This document shows, in pieces, positions 8,871 through 18,747 of a stretch of DNA of 64,000 nucleotides; position 1 is the first letter of the stretch, and each line of letters opens with the position of its first letter. Position numbers and translations under genes: made by a program. The notes beneath the pieces are model-generated. The model had not been told where the DNA came from. It worked only from the letters and a program-made list of their open reading frames with translations, and did not search any database. Source of the DNA: Schauerella aestuarii (GTDB lineage: Bacteria; Pseudomonadota; Gammaproteobacteria; Burkholderiales; Burkholderiaceae_B); assembly GCF_009866805.1 (NCBI RefSeq), contig NZ_SIZW01000039.1:744001-808000 (forward strand), written 5' to 3'.

Positions 8871-10538
8871 TTACCTCGGAGTCGATGGCGCCGTGGCCGG
8901 GGACATCCCGGCAATCGGCCTGAAGTGTTGGAAATCCCAATGCTGGCCGGGTGCGGCCGCGATGAGCGATCGGGTGTATTCGTGGGCCGGCGCTTCGAGC
9001 ACCTGTGCCGTGGCGCCGTGTTCGACGACGCGGCCGGTTTTCATTACCAGCAGGCGGTCGCACAGTTGTGCCGCCACGCGCAGGTCGTGCGTGATAAAGA
9101 CAATGCCGATGCCGGTGCGGGCGCGAATGGTGTCGATCAGCGTGAGTACCTGCGCCTGAATCGACACGTCGAGTGCCGAGACGGCCTCGTCGGCGATCAG
9201 CACATCGGGTTCGAGCACGAGCGCGCGCGCCAGACAGATGCGCTGCCGCTGACCGCCCGAAAACTGATGGGGATACCGGTCGAGCGCATCGCGATCCAGG
9301 CCCACTTCGGCCAGCATGTCGCCTGCCTGGCGCATCGCCGTGGCGCGATCCACGCCCTGGTTGCGCAGGCCCTCGATCAGCGACTCGCCGATGCGACGGC
9401 GCGGATTGAGCGAGCGATACGGATCCTGGAACACGATCTGCACGCGCTTGCGATGCGGGCGCATGGCCGCGGGCGACAACTGTGCGATGTCGGTGCCGCC
9501 CAGCACGATGCTGCCCGAGCTGGGCGTGATCAAGCGCACCAGACAGCGCGCAAGCGTGGACTTGCCCGAGCCCGATTCGCCGACCACACCGACGATCTCG
9601 CCGCGCTTGAGATCGATATCGATGTGCTCGGCGGCCACGATATCGCGGCCACCGCCCAGCCAGCGCGGTTTGCGATCGGTGTAGCGGCGGCCCACATCGC
9701 GTGCGTCGAGCACGATGGGGCCATCCACGATGGCGCGCCCCGGCGCTTTCAGACTGGGCACGGCACTGATCAGACGGCGGGTGTAATCCGCCACCGGTGC
9801 GGTGAGCATCTGATCGCGCGCACCGGTTTCGACCAGCTTGCCGTGGTTCATGACGACGATGCGGTCGGCGATATCGGCCACCACGCCAAAATCGTGGGTG
9901 ATGAAAAGCACCGCGGTGCCGTGCTTGTCTTGCAGCTCTCGGATCAGGTCCAGCACCTGGCGCTGTGTGGTCACGTCCAGCGCCGTAGTAGGCTCGTCGG
10001 CAATCAGCAGACGCGGCTTCAAGATGAGCGCCATCGCGATCACCACACGCTGACGTTGCCCACCCGAGAGCTGATGCGGGAAGGCGTTGTACAGCCGCTG
10101 AGGATCGGGCAGCTGCACCGACGCAAACATCTCGAGCACGGCCGCCCGGCGCGCGGCGCGGTCCATGCGGCGATGCAGGCGCAGCACTTCATCCACTTGC
10201 CGGCCGACCGTTTGCACCGGGTTCAACGCCGTCATCGGCTCCTGGAACACCATGCCCATATGCGTGGCGCGCAGGGCTTGCAGCCGCTTGGCCGACAGCG
10301 TGGTGACGGTTTCGCCGTCGAGCACGACACTGCCTCCGGTCACCTTCAACGACCCCGGCGCCAACAGCCCCATCACCGACATGGCGGTGACGGACTTGCC
10401 CGAGCCGGATTCGCCGACCACGCATACGGTTTCGCCAGCAGCGACGGTGAACGACACATTCTCCACCACGTCGCGTCCGCCGCGAATCGCGCGCACGGTG
10501 AGATTGCGGATATCGAGGATGGTTTCGCCGCGCGTCAT
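8871..10538 (-). CDS. ABC transporter, fused double ATP-binding protein (peptide/nickel type)
   Basis: Two complete ATPase domains of the oligopeptide type are fused in 555 residues. Domain 1 has Walker A GESGSGKS (residues 42-49) and signature LSGGQRQRV; domain 2 has a second GESGSGKS and FSGGQRQRI, each followed by a Walker B ending ADEP or ADEA. This is the DppD-DppF fusion arrangement also seen in GsiA and YejF. I placed the start at the ATG at 10538 because it begins with an ordinary domain start (MTRGETILDIRNLTV) and overlaps the stop of the upstream permease by four bases. It should power uptake through the two permeases encoded just upstream. Confidence 0.92.
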   Translation of the reverse strand: MTRGETILDIRNLTVRAIRGGRDVVENVSFTVAAGETVCVVGESGSGKSVTAMSVMGLLAPGSLKVTGGSVVLDGETVTTLSAKRLQALRATHMGMVFQEPMTALNPVQTVGRQVDEVLRLHRRMDRAARRAAVLEMFASVQLPDPQRLYNAFPHQLSGGQRQRVVIAMALILKPRLLIADEPTTALDVTTQRQVLDLIRELQDKHGTAVLFITHDFGVVADIADRIVVMNHGKLVETGARDQMLTAPVADYTRRLISAVPSLKAPGRAIVDGPIVLDARDVGRRYTDRKPRWLGGGRDIVAAEHIDIDLKRGEIVGVVGESGSGKSTLARCLVRLITPSSGSIVLGGTDIAQLSPAAMRPHRKRVQIVFQDPYRSLNPRRRIGESLIEGLRNQGVDRATAMRQAGDMLAEVGLDRDALDRYPHQFSGGQRQRICLARALVLEPDVLIADEAVSALDVSIQAQVLTLIDTIRARTGIGIVFITHDLRVAAQLCDRLLVMKTGRVVEHGATAQVLEAPAHEYTRSLIAAAPGQHWDFQHFRPIAGMSPATAPSTPR

Positions 10539-11347
10539 GGCCGTTGCTCCATCTTCGGGTCGAGCGCATCGCGCAAGGCGTCGCCCAGCAGATTGACGCT
10601 CAATACCGTGAGCGAGAGCGCCAGGCCGGGGAACAGAATCAGCCCCGGCAGCAGACGGAAGTACATGCGACCGTCGGCCATCATGTTGCCCCACGACGGA
10701 ATCTCGGGCGGGATGCCGGCACCGAGAAAACTCAGGATGGCTTCGGTAATGATGGCAGAGGCGAATACATACGTGGCCTGGATGGTGAGCGGCGCCAGCG
10801 TATTCGGAATCATGTGACGCCACAGGATCCACGGCGTGGGCGTGCCCAGCGCAACGGCGGCTTCCACGAACGGCTCGTGCCACACGCTGAGAATCTGCGC
10901 GCGCACGATGCGCACCACCCGCGGGATCTCGGGGAGGGTAATGGCGATGAGCACCGTGGTGACGCTCGCGCCGGTGACCGATACCAGCGCGATGGCCAAC
11001 AGGATGCCGGGAATCGCCATCAGCGCGTCCATGGTGCGCATGATGATGCCGTCAAGAAATCGGAAGGCGCCGGCCAGCACGCCCAGTACCAGACCGATCG
11101 TGACGCTCAGCAGTGCGGCGCCAAGCCCGGCAATGAGCGAGACGCGCGCGCCGTAGACCACGCGCGACCAGACATCGCGGCCGAAGGCATCGGTGCCCAA
11201 CATGGCGTCGGTGAAGGGTTTGCGCAGGCGGGCTGCAGGATCGAGCGCGGTGGGATCGACATGCGCAAGCCAGGGCGCCGCACAAGCGGCAAACACGACC
11301 AGCGCAAAAACGATAAAGGCCAGAACAACGGGGGGCGACTTCAACAT
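10535..11347 (-). CDS. ABC transporter permease, DppC type
   Basis: An inner-membrane permease of the DppC/OppC family, about 270 residues, with several hydrophobic segments starting at LAFIVFALVVFAACAAPWLA and the family segment GTDAFGRDVWSRVVYGARVSL. The permease EAA loop appears as EAAVALGTPTPWILWRHMIPN. I start it at 11347 (MLKSPPVVL), one base after the stop of the upstream DppB-type gene; a longer in-frame start at 11389 would overlap that gene. It forms the translocation channel with DppB. Confidence 0.9.
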   Translation of the reverse strand: MLKSPPVVLAFIVFALVVFAACAAPWLAHVDPTALDPAARLRKPFTDAMLGTDAFGRDVWSRVVYGARVSLIAGLGAALLSVTIGLVLGVLAGAFRFLDGIIMRTMDALMAIPGILLAIALVSVTGASVTTVLIAITLPEIPRVVRIVRAQILSVWHEPFVEAAVALGTPTPWILWRHMIPNTLAPLTIQATYVFASAIITEAILSFLGAGIPPEIPSWGNMMADGRMYFRLLPGLILFPGLALSLTVLSVNLLGDALRDALDPKMEQRP

Positions 11348-11348
11348 C

Positions 11349-12290
11349 TCATACCCGGATGCGCGGATCGAACACGGTGTAAGCCGCATCGACCAGCAGG
11401 TTCAGGAACACGTACACCAGCGCGAAACACAAGGTGAGCCCCTGAATCACGGGGTAGTCCCGCGCGGAGACGGCCTCCACCACCAGCCGGCCCAGTCCCG
11501 GGATATTGAAAACCGACTCGGTGACCACAACGCCGCTGATGAGCATGGCGATGCCCACACCGATGACGGTGACGATGGGCACGGCGGCGTTGTGCAGCGC
11601 ATGCGCCCACAGCACGCCGAAATCGCTGCGGCCTTTGGCGCGCGCGGTACGGATGAAGTCTTCGTGCATGACTTCGACCAGACTGGTGCGCGTGATGCGG
11701 GCGATCAGCGCGATGTACACCGTGGCCAGGCCCACCGCCGGCAGCAGGAGGCGCTGCAGGAAGGGCCAGACGCCTTGCGCCAACGGCACATAGCCTTGCA
11801 CGCTGAACCACTTGAGCTCGATGGCGAAAATCCAGATCAGCACGTAGCCCGTGACGAACACCGGCACCGAGAAGCCCAGCACGCTCAAGCCCATCACGGC
11901 GCGATCGATCAGCCGCCCCTGACGCCAGGCGGCCAACGCGCCCAGCGGGATGGCGATGACCAGCGTGATGATGAGGGTGGTGAGCGCCAGGCTCATCGTG
12001 GGGCCGATGCGGCCGGCGATGAGCGTGGACACCGGCGCGCCCGAAATGAGCGACGTGCCCATGTCGCCGCGCACGAGCCGCCAGATCCAGGTGAAGAACT
12101 GTTGCAGCACTGGCTGATCCAGCCCCATCACCGCGCGGATCTGCGCGATCCGCTCGGGCGTGGCGGCATCGCCCGCCATGACGACGGCCGGATCGCCGGG
12201 GCTGAAGCGCAGGATGGCGAACACCACCACTGCCACCATCAGCAATACCGGCACGGTCGCCGCAACGCGGCGAAGCAGAAAGGCGAGCAT
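11349..12290 (-). CDS. ABC transporter permease, DppB type
   Basis: A 313-residue inner-membrane permease of the DppB/OppB family. It starts MLAFLLRRVAATVPVLLMV, the usual first helix, has the RFSPGDPA and GLDQPVLQQF blocks of the periplasmic N-terminal region, and the EAA loop EVMHEDFIRTARAKGRSDFGVLWAHALHN. It is the second gene of the importer unit, 12 bp after the binding-protein stop and one base before the DppC-type gene. Confidence 0.92.
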   Translation of the reverse strand: MLAFLLRRVAATVPVLLMVAVVVFAILRFSPGDPAVVMAGDAATPERIAQIRAVMGLDQPVLQQFFTWIWRLVRGDMGTSLISGAPVSTLIAGRIGPTMSLALTTLIITLVIAIPLGALAAWRQGRLIDRAVMGLSVLGFSVPVFVTGYVLIWIFAIELKWFSVQGYVPLAQGVWPFLQRLLLPAVGLATVYIALIARITRTSLVEVMHEDFIRTARAKGRSDFGVLWAHALHNAAVPIVTVIGVGIAMLISGVVVTESVFNIPGLGRLVVEAVSARDYPVIQGLTLCFALVYVFLNLLVDAAYTVFDPRIRV

Positions 12291-12302
12291 GACGGCCCTC
12301 CC

Positions 12303-13910
12303 TTACGGCGCTTTCTTGACGTTCCAGAACGTCGTGGCGGGCGCGCGTACCCAACCGGAGAGCTTGTTGGAATACACCGTGGGCACCGACATCTGGCCGA
12401 GCGGCACATACAGGCCCTCGTCAATGGCGACGCGCTGCACTTCCTCGGCCAGGCGCTTTTGTTCGGCGGGATCGCTGGCCAGCGCGAACTGGGCACGCAG
12501 CTTTTCGATCTCGGGGAAGTCGGGCCAGCCGAACCAGGCCTGGTCGCCGTTGGCGGCAGCCGGCGCCGAGCGAATCGGATCCATGATGTCGGTGGCGTAC
12601 CAGTTGGTGTTGTGGATATTCCAACCGCCTTGAGCGGCCGGCGCCTTGGAGGTGCGGCGCGTGGCAACCGTCTGCCAATCCATGGCGACCAGATCGACCT
12701 TGAAGCCCGCGCGGCGCAGCGCCTCGGCAATGACGACCGGCTGTGCGCGGATCGTGGGCAGATCGGAAGCTTGCATGATCACGACGGGCGTGCCGTCGTA
12801 GCCCGCTTCCTTCAGCAGCGCCTGCGCCTTCGGAATGTCGGACTTGACGGTCATCTCCGCACCGATCTTGCTTTCGAAGGGTGTATCGCAGCCCCACAGC
12901 GAGGCGCAGGTCTTCCAGTATTTGGGATTGCCCACGAGCGCCTGCATGACGGGTTCTTGACCCACGGCATACATTGCGGCCTGACGGATCTTCTTGTTGT
13001 TGAAAGGCGGTTGCGTGAAGTTGAAACGGTACATCACGTAGTAGCCGACCGGGCTGATGACGGTCTCCTTCAGGTCGGCATTGCCTTCGACCATGGGCAG
13101 GAGGTCATACGGAAACTGCTCGACCATGTCGACTTCGTCGCCCAACAGCGCATTGGCGGCCGTCATGGCATCGGGCATCACGTCCCACTCGACGCGGTCC
13201 ACATTGACGACCTTGCCGCCGGCCAGCCCGCTGGCAGGCTCGCTGCGTGGCTTGTAGGCCGTGTTCTTCAGGTAAACGGTTTTGACGCCGGGATTGAATT
13301 CGGCCACCTTGAATGGGCCCGATCCGGTCATATCGGTAATCGGCTGACCCACGGGGATATCGGCCACGCGCTTGGGCATCATGAACGCGGCGGTACCGGT
13401 CGGCTTGGCGAGCGCACGCAGGGCAAGATCGGTAGGCTCTTTCATGACGATGCGCATCGACTTGGCATCGACCACTTCGATCTTGTCGACCAGCTTGAGC
13501 ACCGCGCGGCCCATGCCGTCGTTCTTGGCCCAGCGATTGATCGAGGCCACGCAGTCTTCGGCCGTGACGGGCTTGCCGTCATGCCACATCAATCCGTCGC
13601 GCAAGGTGAGGGTATAGGTTTTGCCGTCGGCCGACACGTCCCATCGCTCGAGCATCTGCGGCTTGATGGCGTTGTCGGCATCGGTGGCCAACAGGGTGTC
13701 GTAGATCATGTAGCCATGCCACGTCGTGATGTACGCCGTGGTGGCATGCGGATCGGTCAATCGCAGCGGCGAGTGCATCACTGCCTTGATCGTGGTCTCG
13801 GCCTGCGCCGCGCCGGTACTCGCGGTCAGGGCAACGATCGTTGCGGCCATCAAGGTGGCGCAACAACGTGCCGATCGAAAACGCATCACGGGTAGAAACG
13901 TGGACGGCAT
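12303..13910 (-). CDS. ABC transporter substrate-binding protein, family 5
   Basis: A 535-residue periplasmic binding protein of the DppA/OppA family. A signal peptide is visible: basic start with RFRSARCC, hydrophobic stretch LMAATIVALTASTGAAQA, cleavage expected after AQA. The mature part has the family features WDVSADGKTYTLTLRDGLMWHDG and GSGPFKVAEF. ATG 13910 is used; a second ATG eight codons in (13886) would also give a good signal peptide. It heads the importer unit. The gap of 160 bp to the upstream mmsA-like gene holds a hairpin. The ligand, a peptide or other compound, cannot be read from the sequence. Confidence 0.9.
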   Translation of the reverse strand: MPSTFLPVMRFRSARCCATLMAATIVALTASTGAAQAETTIKAVMHSPLRLTDPHATTAYITTWHGYMIYDTLLATDADNAIKPQMLERWDVSADGKTYTLTLRDGLMWHDGKPVTAEDCVASINRWAKNDGMGRAVLKLVDKIEVVDAKSMRIVMKEPTDLALRALAKPTGTAAFMMPKRVADIPVGQPITDMTGSGPFKVAEFNPGVKTVYLKNTAYKPRSEPASGLAGGKVVNVDRVEWDVMPDAMTAANALLGDEVDMVEQFPYDLLPMVEGNADLKETVISPVGYYVMYRFNFTQPPFNNKKIRQAAMYAVGQEPVMQALVGNPKYWKTCASLWGCDTPFESKIGAEMTVKSDIPKAQALLKEAGYDGTPVVIMQASDLPTIRAQPVVIAEALRRAGFKVDLVAMDWQTVATRRTSKAPAAQGGWNIHNTNWYATDIMDPIRSAPAAANGDQAWFGWPDFPEIEKLRAQFALASDPAEQKRLAEEVQRVAIDEGLYVPLGQMSVPTVYSNKLSGWVRAPATTFWNVKKAP

Positions 13911-14027
13911 GACTTTCCCCTGTCGTGAAAAAGGTCAAAGCATATCGCACACGCAAGGTGCGGGGTACGCGTACAAGCACGGTTGCGTAGAAGCGTTAAG
14001 TCAGACCTTGAATGGCGTGCAATCGCG

Positions 14028-14060
14028 CGCTTCGCATGCTGCGGTGCGGCATGCGAAGCG
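14028..14060. other. Perfect hairpin between mmsA and the ABC binding-protein gene
   Basis: A 12-bp perfect stem, CGCTTCGCATGC at 14028-14039 and its complement at 14049-14060, with a nine-base loop, lies 10 bases after the mmsA stop on the minus strand. No T run follows, so it is either a poor terminator or an mRNA-end hairpin between two units. Confidence 0.5.
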
Positions 14061-14070
14061 GTGGTGAGAT

Positions 14071-15564
14071 TTACTTGGCAACGGGCATCGTGAACTCGGC
14101 GCCCTTGTCGATGCTGTCGGGCCAGCGTTGCATGATGCTCTTGTAGCGGGTGTAGAAGCGGATGCCTTCTTCGCCGTAGGCGTGATGATCGCCAAACAGC
14201 GAACGCTTCCAGCCGCCGAACGAGTGCCATGCCATCGGCACGGGGATCGGCACGTTGATGCCGACCATGCCCACCTTGATCTGGCGAGCAAAGGCGCGTG
14301 CGATGCCGCCATCGGAGGTGAAGCACGACACGCCGTTGGCGAATTCATGCTTGTTGATCAATTCGACGGCGGAGGCGAAGTCGGGCACGCGCACCACGCA
14401 CAGTACCGGTCCGAAAATTTCTTCGCGGTAGATGTTCATGGCGGGCTTCACGTTGTCGAACAGCGTGCCAGCCAGGAAGAAGCCTTTCTCGTGGCCGGGC
14501 ACCGTGACGGTACGGCCGTCGACCACCATCGTGGCGCCTGCCGCGATACCGTCTTCGATATAGCCCAGCACCTTGGCGCGATGTTGGGCGGTGACCAGCG
14601 GGCCCATTTCGGCATCGGGTTCCATGCCGTTCTTGATCTTCAGTGCTTTGACGCGCGGCGTGAGACGTTCGACCAGCTTGTCGGCGACGTCGCCGACTGC
14701 GACGGCTACCGAAATGGCCATGCAGCGTTCGCCGGCCGAACCGTAGGCCGCGCCGATCAGCGCGTCGGTGACCTGATCGAGGTCGGCGTCGGGCATGACG
14801 ACCAGGTGATTCTTGGCACCGCCCAAGGCTTGTGCGCGTTTGCCGCGCGCGGTGCTCTGGGCATAGATGTACTCGGCGATCGGCGTGGACCCGACGAACG
14901 AAAGGGCCTGCACGTCGGGGTGCGCGATGAGCGCGTCGACGGCTTGCTTGTCGCCGTGGACGACGTTGAACACGCCGTCGGGCAAGCCGGCTTCCTTGAA
15001 CAGTTCGGCCAGGCGGATCGAAGCGGAAGGGTCACGCTCGGAGGGCTTGAGCACGAAGGTGTTGCCGCAGGCGATCGCCACCGGGAACATCCAGCACGGC
15101 ACCATCATCGGGAAGTTGAACGGCGTGATGCCGGCGACCACGCCCAGCGATTGGCGCATGCTCCAGTTATCGATGCCACCGCCGATCTGGTCGGTGTACT
15201 GGCCTTTGAGCAGATGCGGAATGCCGCAGGCGAATTCGACGATTTCGATGCCGCGTGTGACTTCGCCTTTGGCGTCCGAAAACACTTTGCCGTGTTCGCG
15301 GGTGATCAGTTCGGCCAGTTCATCCTGATGCGCGTCGAGCAAGGCCTTGTACTTGAACAGGATGCGAGCGCGTTTGAGCGCGGGGGTTTCGGACCATTCG
15401 ACGAAGGCATCGCGGGCGGCCGCGACGGCGCGATCCACGTCCTCGACGGACGCCAGCGGAATGGTGGTGGTGACGGTGCCGGTGGCCGGGTCGAAACCTT
15501 CGGTATGACGGCCGCTCTGGCCGGCGTCGTGCTGGCCGTTAATGAAGTGCGAAAGAGTTTTCAT
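14071..15564 (-). CDS. mmsA: CoA-acylating malonate/methylmalonate semialdehyde dehydrogenase
   Basis: This 497-residue aldehyde dehydrogenase family member oxidises methylmalonate or malonate semialdehyde with CoA, giving propionyl-CoA or acetyl-CoA. The catalytic cysteine lies in [18 protein letters not shown], the motif typical of the MmsA subfamily, and [25 protein letters not shown] is another MmsA signature. I chose ATG 15564 ([16 protein letters not shown]) because it matches family N-termini. It lies 180 bp downstream of a beta-alanine-type aminotransferase whose product is malonate semialdehyde, so the pair reads as a beta-alanine catabolic route, rather than valine breakdown. Confidence 0.92.
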   Translation of the reverse strand: MKTLSHFINGQHDAGQSGRHTEGFDPATGTVTTTIPLASVEDVDRAVAAARDAFVEWSETPALKRARILFKYKALLDAHQDELAELITREHGKVFSDAKGEVTRGIEIVEFACGIPHLLKGQYTDQIGGGIDNWSMRQSLGVVAGITPFNFPMMVPCWMFPVAIACGNTFVLKPSERDPSASIRLAELFKEAGLPDGVFNVVHGDKQAVDALIAHPDVQALSFVGSTPIAEYIYAQSTARGKRAQALGGAKNHLVVMPDADLDQVTDALIGAAYGSAGERCMAISVAVAVGDVADKLVERLTPRVKALKIKNGMEPDAEMGPLVTAQHRAKVLGYIEDGIAAGATMVVDGRTVTVPGHEKGFFLAGTLFDNVKPAMNIYREEIFGPVLCVVRVPDFASAVELINKHEFANGVSCFTSDGGIARAFARQIKVGMVGINVPIPVPMAWHSFGGWKRSLFGDHHAYGEEGIRFYTRYKSIMQRWPDSIDKGAEFTMPVAK

Positions 15565-15744
15565 CAATACGAAATGGGTAAGGTGGCATGAAGACGGCGC
15601 AGGTCGCCTGCCCGATGGGCGGGCGGCCTGCGCGGCGCCGTTGAGTACGAGAATACCGCCCGCGCCCGGCATGTGCTCGGCGCGGGGAGCAACGCCACGC
15701 TACGCGCTTGGCGCCCGGCGTGGCGTGTGACGGGACATCAGCGA

Positions 15745-17100
15745 TCAGGCAACCTCTTGGAGCACGCCGCGGATGATGTGGAAGATCTCGTTGATCTGAT
15801 CTTCGTTGATGATGAGCGGGGGCGACACGGCAATCGTTTCGCCGGTATAGCGCACCATCAGGCCGCGCTCCCAACATTTCTGGAACACTTCGGCGGCACG
15901 CGCGCCGACCGCACCGTCGCGCGACGACAGTTCGATCCCGGCGACCAGACCGATGTTGCGCACATCCACCACGTTCTTGGCATCGCGCAGACCGTGAGCG
16001 GCTTTCTCGAAGATCGGGGCGTGTTCGGCCGCACGCTCGAACAGATTCTCGCGGCGGTAGATGCCGAGCGTGGCCAGAATGGCGGCCGCGGCCAGCGGGT
16101 GGCCGGAGTAGGTATACCCGTGGAAGAATTCGATGCCCGACCCGGTGGCGTCGACCACGGCATCGTGCACATCGCGGCGTACGGCAACGGCGCCAGCCGG
16201 CACGGCAGCGTTGCTCACACCCTTGGCCATGGTGATGATGTCGGGTTTGACGCCGAAGTACTCACTGGCGGTGGCCTTGCCCAGACGGCCGAAAGCCGTG
16301 ATCACTTCGTCGAAAATCAGCAGGATGCCGTGCTTGGCGGTGATGGCGCGCAGCTTTTCCAGGTAGCCCTTGGGCGGAATCAACACACCGGTGGAACCCG
16401 CCATGGGCTCGACGATCACGGCGGCAATCGTGGATGCGTCATGCAGGGTAACGAGGCGTTCGAGCTCGTCGGCCAGGTGCTCGCCCCAGGCGGGTTGGCC
16501 CTTGGAGAACGCGTTTTCCGTCAGGTTATGCGTATGGGGCAGATGATCGACGGCCGGCAGCAAGGCGCCCGAGTAGGCTTTGCGGTTGGCCATGATGCCG
16601 CCGACCGAAATGCCGCCGAAACCCACGCCGTGGTAGCCGCGCTCGCGACCGATCAGGCGCGTACGCTGGCCTTCGCCGCGAGCGCGGTGGTAGGCAATCG
16701 CGATCTTGAGCGCGGTATCGACCGACTCGGAGCCCGAGTTGGTAAAGAAAATGCGATCCATGCCTTCAGGCATGAACGACGCCACGGCCGATGCGGCCGA
16801 GAACGCGTCGGGGTGACCGAGCTGGAAGCCGGGCGCGTAGTCGAGAGTGGCGGCTTGTTCGGCGATCGCATGAATGATTTCGTCGCGGCCGTGGCCGGCG
16901 TTCACGCACCACAGGCCCGCCGTGCCGTCGAGCACTTTGCGGTCGTCGGCGGAGGTGTAGTACATGCCCTTGGCGCTTTTGAGCAGGCGCGGTTGCGCCT
17001 TGAACTGCTTGTTGGCCGTGAAAGGCATCCACAGATGCGAAAGGTCGAGATCACTGACGGCGCCCACGCGCGTCAGGTCCTGGGCATTGAGAGCTGTCAT
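15745..17100 (-). CDS. bauA: Class III aminotransferase, probable beta-alanine--pyruvate transaminase
   Basis: A 451-residue class III PLP enzyme of the omega-amino acid:pyruvate aminotransferase group. Landmarks are LWMPFTANKQFK near the N-terminus (typical of this subfamily), GLWCVNAGHGR, FFTNSGSESVDTALK, IFDEVITAFGRLG, and the PLP lysine in TMAKGVSNAAVPAGAV. It would move the amino group of beta-alanine to pyruvate, giving malonate semialdehyde for the next gene. ATG 17100 is used; in-frame codons up to 17145 precede it. A palindrome and a divergent MocR-type regulator lie just upstream, which supports regulation by an amino compound. The exact amino donor is inferred from family and neighbours. 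Confidence 0.85.
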   Translation of the reverse strand: MTALNAQDLTRVGAVSDLDLSHLWMPFTANKQFKAQPRLLKSAKGMYYTSADDRKVLDGTAGLWCVNAGHGRDEIIHAIAEQAATLDYAPGFQLGHPDAFSAASAVASFMPEGMDRIFFTNSGSESVDTALKIAIAYHRARGEGQRTRLIGRERGYHGVGFGGISVGGIMANRKAYSGALLPAVDHLPHTHNLTENAFSKGQPAWGEHLADELERLVTLHDASTIAAVIVEPMAGSTGVLIPPKGYLEKLRAITAKHGILLIFDEVITAFGRLGKATASEYFGVKPDIITMAKGVSNAAVPAGAVAVRRDVHDAVVDATGSGIEFFHGYTYSGHPLAAAAILATLGIYRRENLFERAAEHAPIFEKAAHGLRDAKNVVDVRNIGLVAGIELSSRDGAVGARAAEVFQKCWERGLMVRYTGETIAVSPPLIINEDQINEIFHIIRGVLQEVA

Positions 17101-17260
17101 GGTCGAGCCGTCCATAAAAAGGGGCACTGCGGTAAAAGGGGGCACTTGCGGTCGTCGCGCGCCGCGGCAGCAGACTGCCGGATGCAGGCTGTGTGATCAA
17201 CGGACATTGTGCGTTCGCGGGTGCAGGCTGCACATACACAGCACGGCTATTGACCGCTCA

Positions 17261-17291
17261 CTGTATAGTGCTGTTCAGCACAACTGTACAG
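17261..17291. promoter_or_regulatory. Palindromic operator between bauA and the MocR-type gene
   Basis: The core GTGCTGTTCAGCAC (17268-17281) is a perfect 6+2+6 inverted repeat, flanked by CTGTA at 17261 and TACAG ending at 17291. It is 20 bp before the regulator start and 161 bp before bauA, on the shared intergenic region. Likely binding site for the MocR-type protein (inference). Confidence 0.55.
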
Positions 17292-17310
17292 GTCGCGGGG
17301 TATTCGGATC

Positions 17311-18747
17311 ATGATCGCTTTCAGCCCGGTGCGTGGGGCGGACGCCTCTGTCACGCTGGTCCAGCAACTCGTCGACGCCGTCACGGCCGCGATCGAGCAA
17401 CAGCGGCTGGGCCCAGGCATGGCGCTGCCCTCGATTCGCGATTGCGCCCGCGAGCATGGCATCAGCACGTTTACGGTGTCGGCCGCTTATCAACGATTGG
17501 TGTCGCAGGGCTGGTTGATCGCCCGCCCCGGGGCGGGTTATCGCATTGCACCCCGGCGCGTCACCGGCGCGTCGCCGCCGGCCGCCACGCCGTGGGAAGC
17601 ACCCCGCGTGAGCTCGGGCTGGCTGCTGTCGGATATCTTTGCCGACCACTCGATTCCGATCAAGGCCGGCTGCGGCTGGTTGCCGGGCGAGTGGTTGAAC
17701 GAAACGGGCATGCATCACGCGCTGCGGCAGATTGCACGTGTGCCGGCCACGCAGATGGCGGGGTACGGCCACCCGTATGGCTATGCGCCCCTGCGCGAAA
17801 CGATTGCGGCATCGCTCGCCACGGCCGGCATGGCAATCGACGCGCAGCAACTGGTGCTCACGCAAGGCGTCACGCACGGGCTCGATCTGGTGGCGCGTAC
17901 GCTGCTGCGCCCGGGTGACACGGTGATCGTCGAGCAGCCTTGCTATACCAATCTGCTGCAGTTGTTGCGGTTGTCCGGCCTGCGCATCGTGACGGTGGCG
18001 CGCACGGCGACCGGGCTGGACATCGATGCGCTTACCCGCATCGGCGCATTGCATGAGGCACGGGCGCTGTTCGTCAATACCGTGTTGCAGAATCCCACCG
18101 GATCCAGCGTGACGATGGCCAATGCGTTTCGGATTTTGCAATGGGCTGAACAACATGGCGTGTGGGTGATCGAGGACGGCATTTCGCGAGAGCTGTCCGA
18201 CGGCCCCACACCGCTCCTGGGGGCGCTGGACGGGGCGCAGCGCGTGCTCTCGTTGGGTGGTTTCTCAAAAACGATCAGTCCGTCGGTACGCGTGGGCTAT
18301 ATCGCGGGTCATCGCGATGTGCTGCGCGATGTGGCACGCACCAAGATGGCCGTGGGGCTCACGTCGCCTGAAATCATGGAGCGCGTGGTGCACCGGGTGC
18401 TGACCGACGGGCACTACAGTGCCCACGTGGCACACGCGCGTGAGCGGCTCACGCTTGCCCATGCGGAAGTGGGGCGGCGGATGCGCGAGTGCGGTCTCAC
18501 GTTATGGGGCGAGCCGCAGAGCGGACTCTTCTTGTGGGCCCGTCTGGGCGGGCGCTGGCGCGGGCAGGGCGCGAAGGCGCTGGCCGAGCAGGCACTGCAA
18601 TCGGGGATCTGGCTGGCGCCTGGCGCTTATTTCGAAGCGTCGGAGGCCGACACCGATTGGGTGCGCTTCAACGTGGCGTATTCGGAGTCGCCCGCGCTGT
18701 GGGACTTTTTGCGCAAAGCGGGGGCGACGGGGGCGTCGTCACGCTAG
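17311..18747 (+). CDS. MocR-type (GntR/aminotransferase-like) transcriptional regulator
   Basis: A 478-residue protein with an N-terminal GntR winged helix (about residues 10-80, LPSIRDCAREHGISTFTVSAAYQRLVSQGW) fused to a class I aminotransferase-like domain. The PLP-binding lysine sits in LSLGGFSKTISPSVRVGY. MocR/PdxR/GabR proteins sense amines or PLP adducts. It is divergent from the bauA-mmsA pair across a palindrome, so it most likely controls beta-alanine or related amine catabolism. Its stop codon overlaps the folA stop of the opposite strand (18744-18747). Confidence 0.9.
   Translation: MIAFSPVRGADASVTLVQQLVDAVTAAIEQQRLGPGMALPSIRDCAREHGISTFTVSAAYQRLVSQGWLIARPGAGYRIAPRRVTGASPPAATPWEAPRVSSGWLLSDIFADHSIPIKAGCGWLPGEWLNETGMHHALRQIARVPATQMAGYGHPYGYAPLRETIAASLATAGMAIDAQQLVLTQGVTHGLDLVARTLLRPGDTVIVEQPCYTNLLQLLRLSGLRIVTVARTATGLDIDALTRIGALHEARALFVNTVLQNPTGSSVTMANAFRILQWAEQHGVWVIEDGISRELSDGPTPLLGALDGAQRVLSLGGFSKTISPSVRVGYIAGHRDVLRDVARTKMAVGLTSPEIMERVVHRVLTDGHYSAHVAHARERLTLAHAEVGRRMRECGLTLWGEPQSGLFLWARLGGRWRGQGAKALAEQALQSGIWLAPGAYFEASEADTDWVRFNVAYSESPALWDFLRKAGATGASSR

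Noticed and set aside
8376-10817. An 813-codon open frame on the plus strand
   Set aside because: It is the antisense shadow of the M81 peptidase and ABC ATPase genes, whose products have clear motifs. The shadow protein is His/Arg/Gln-rich with no domain, typical of high-GC antisense frames.
11193-13895. A 900-codon open frame on the plus strand
   Set aside because: It lies opposite the DppC, DppB and binding-protein genes. Composition is His/Gly/Arg/Asp-rich and there is no ribosome site or domain.
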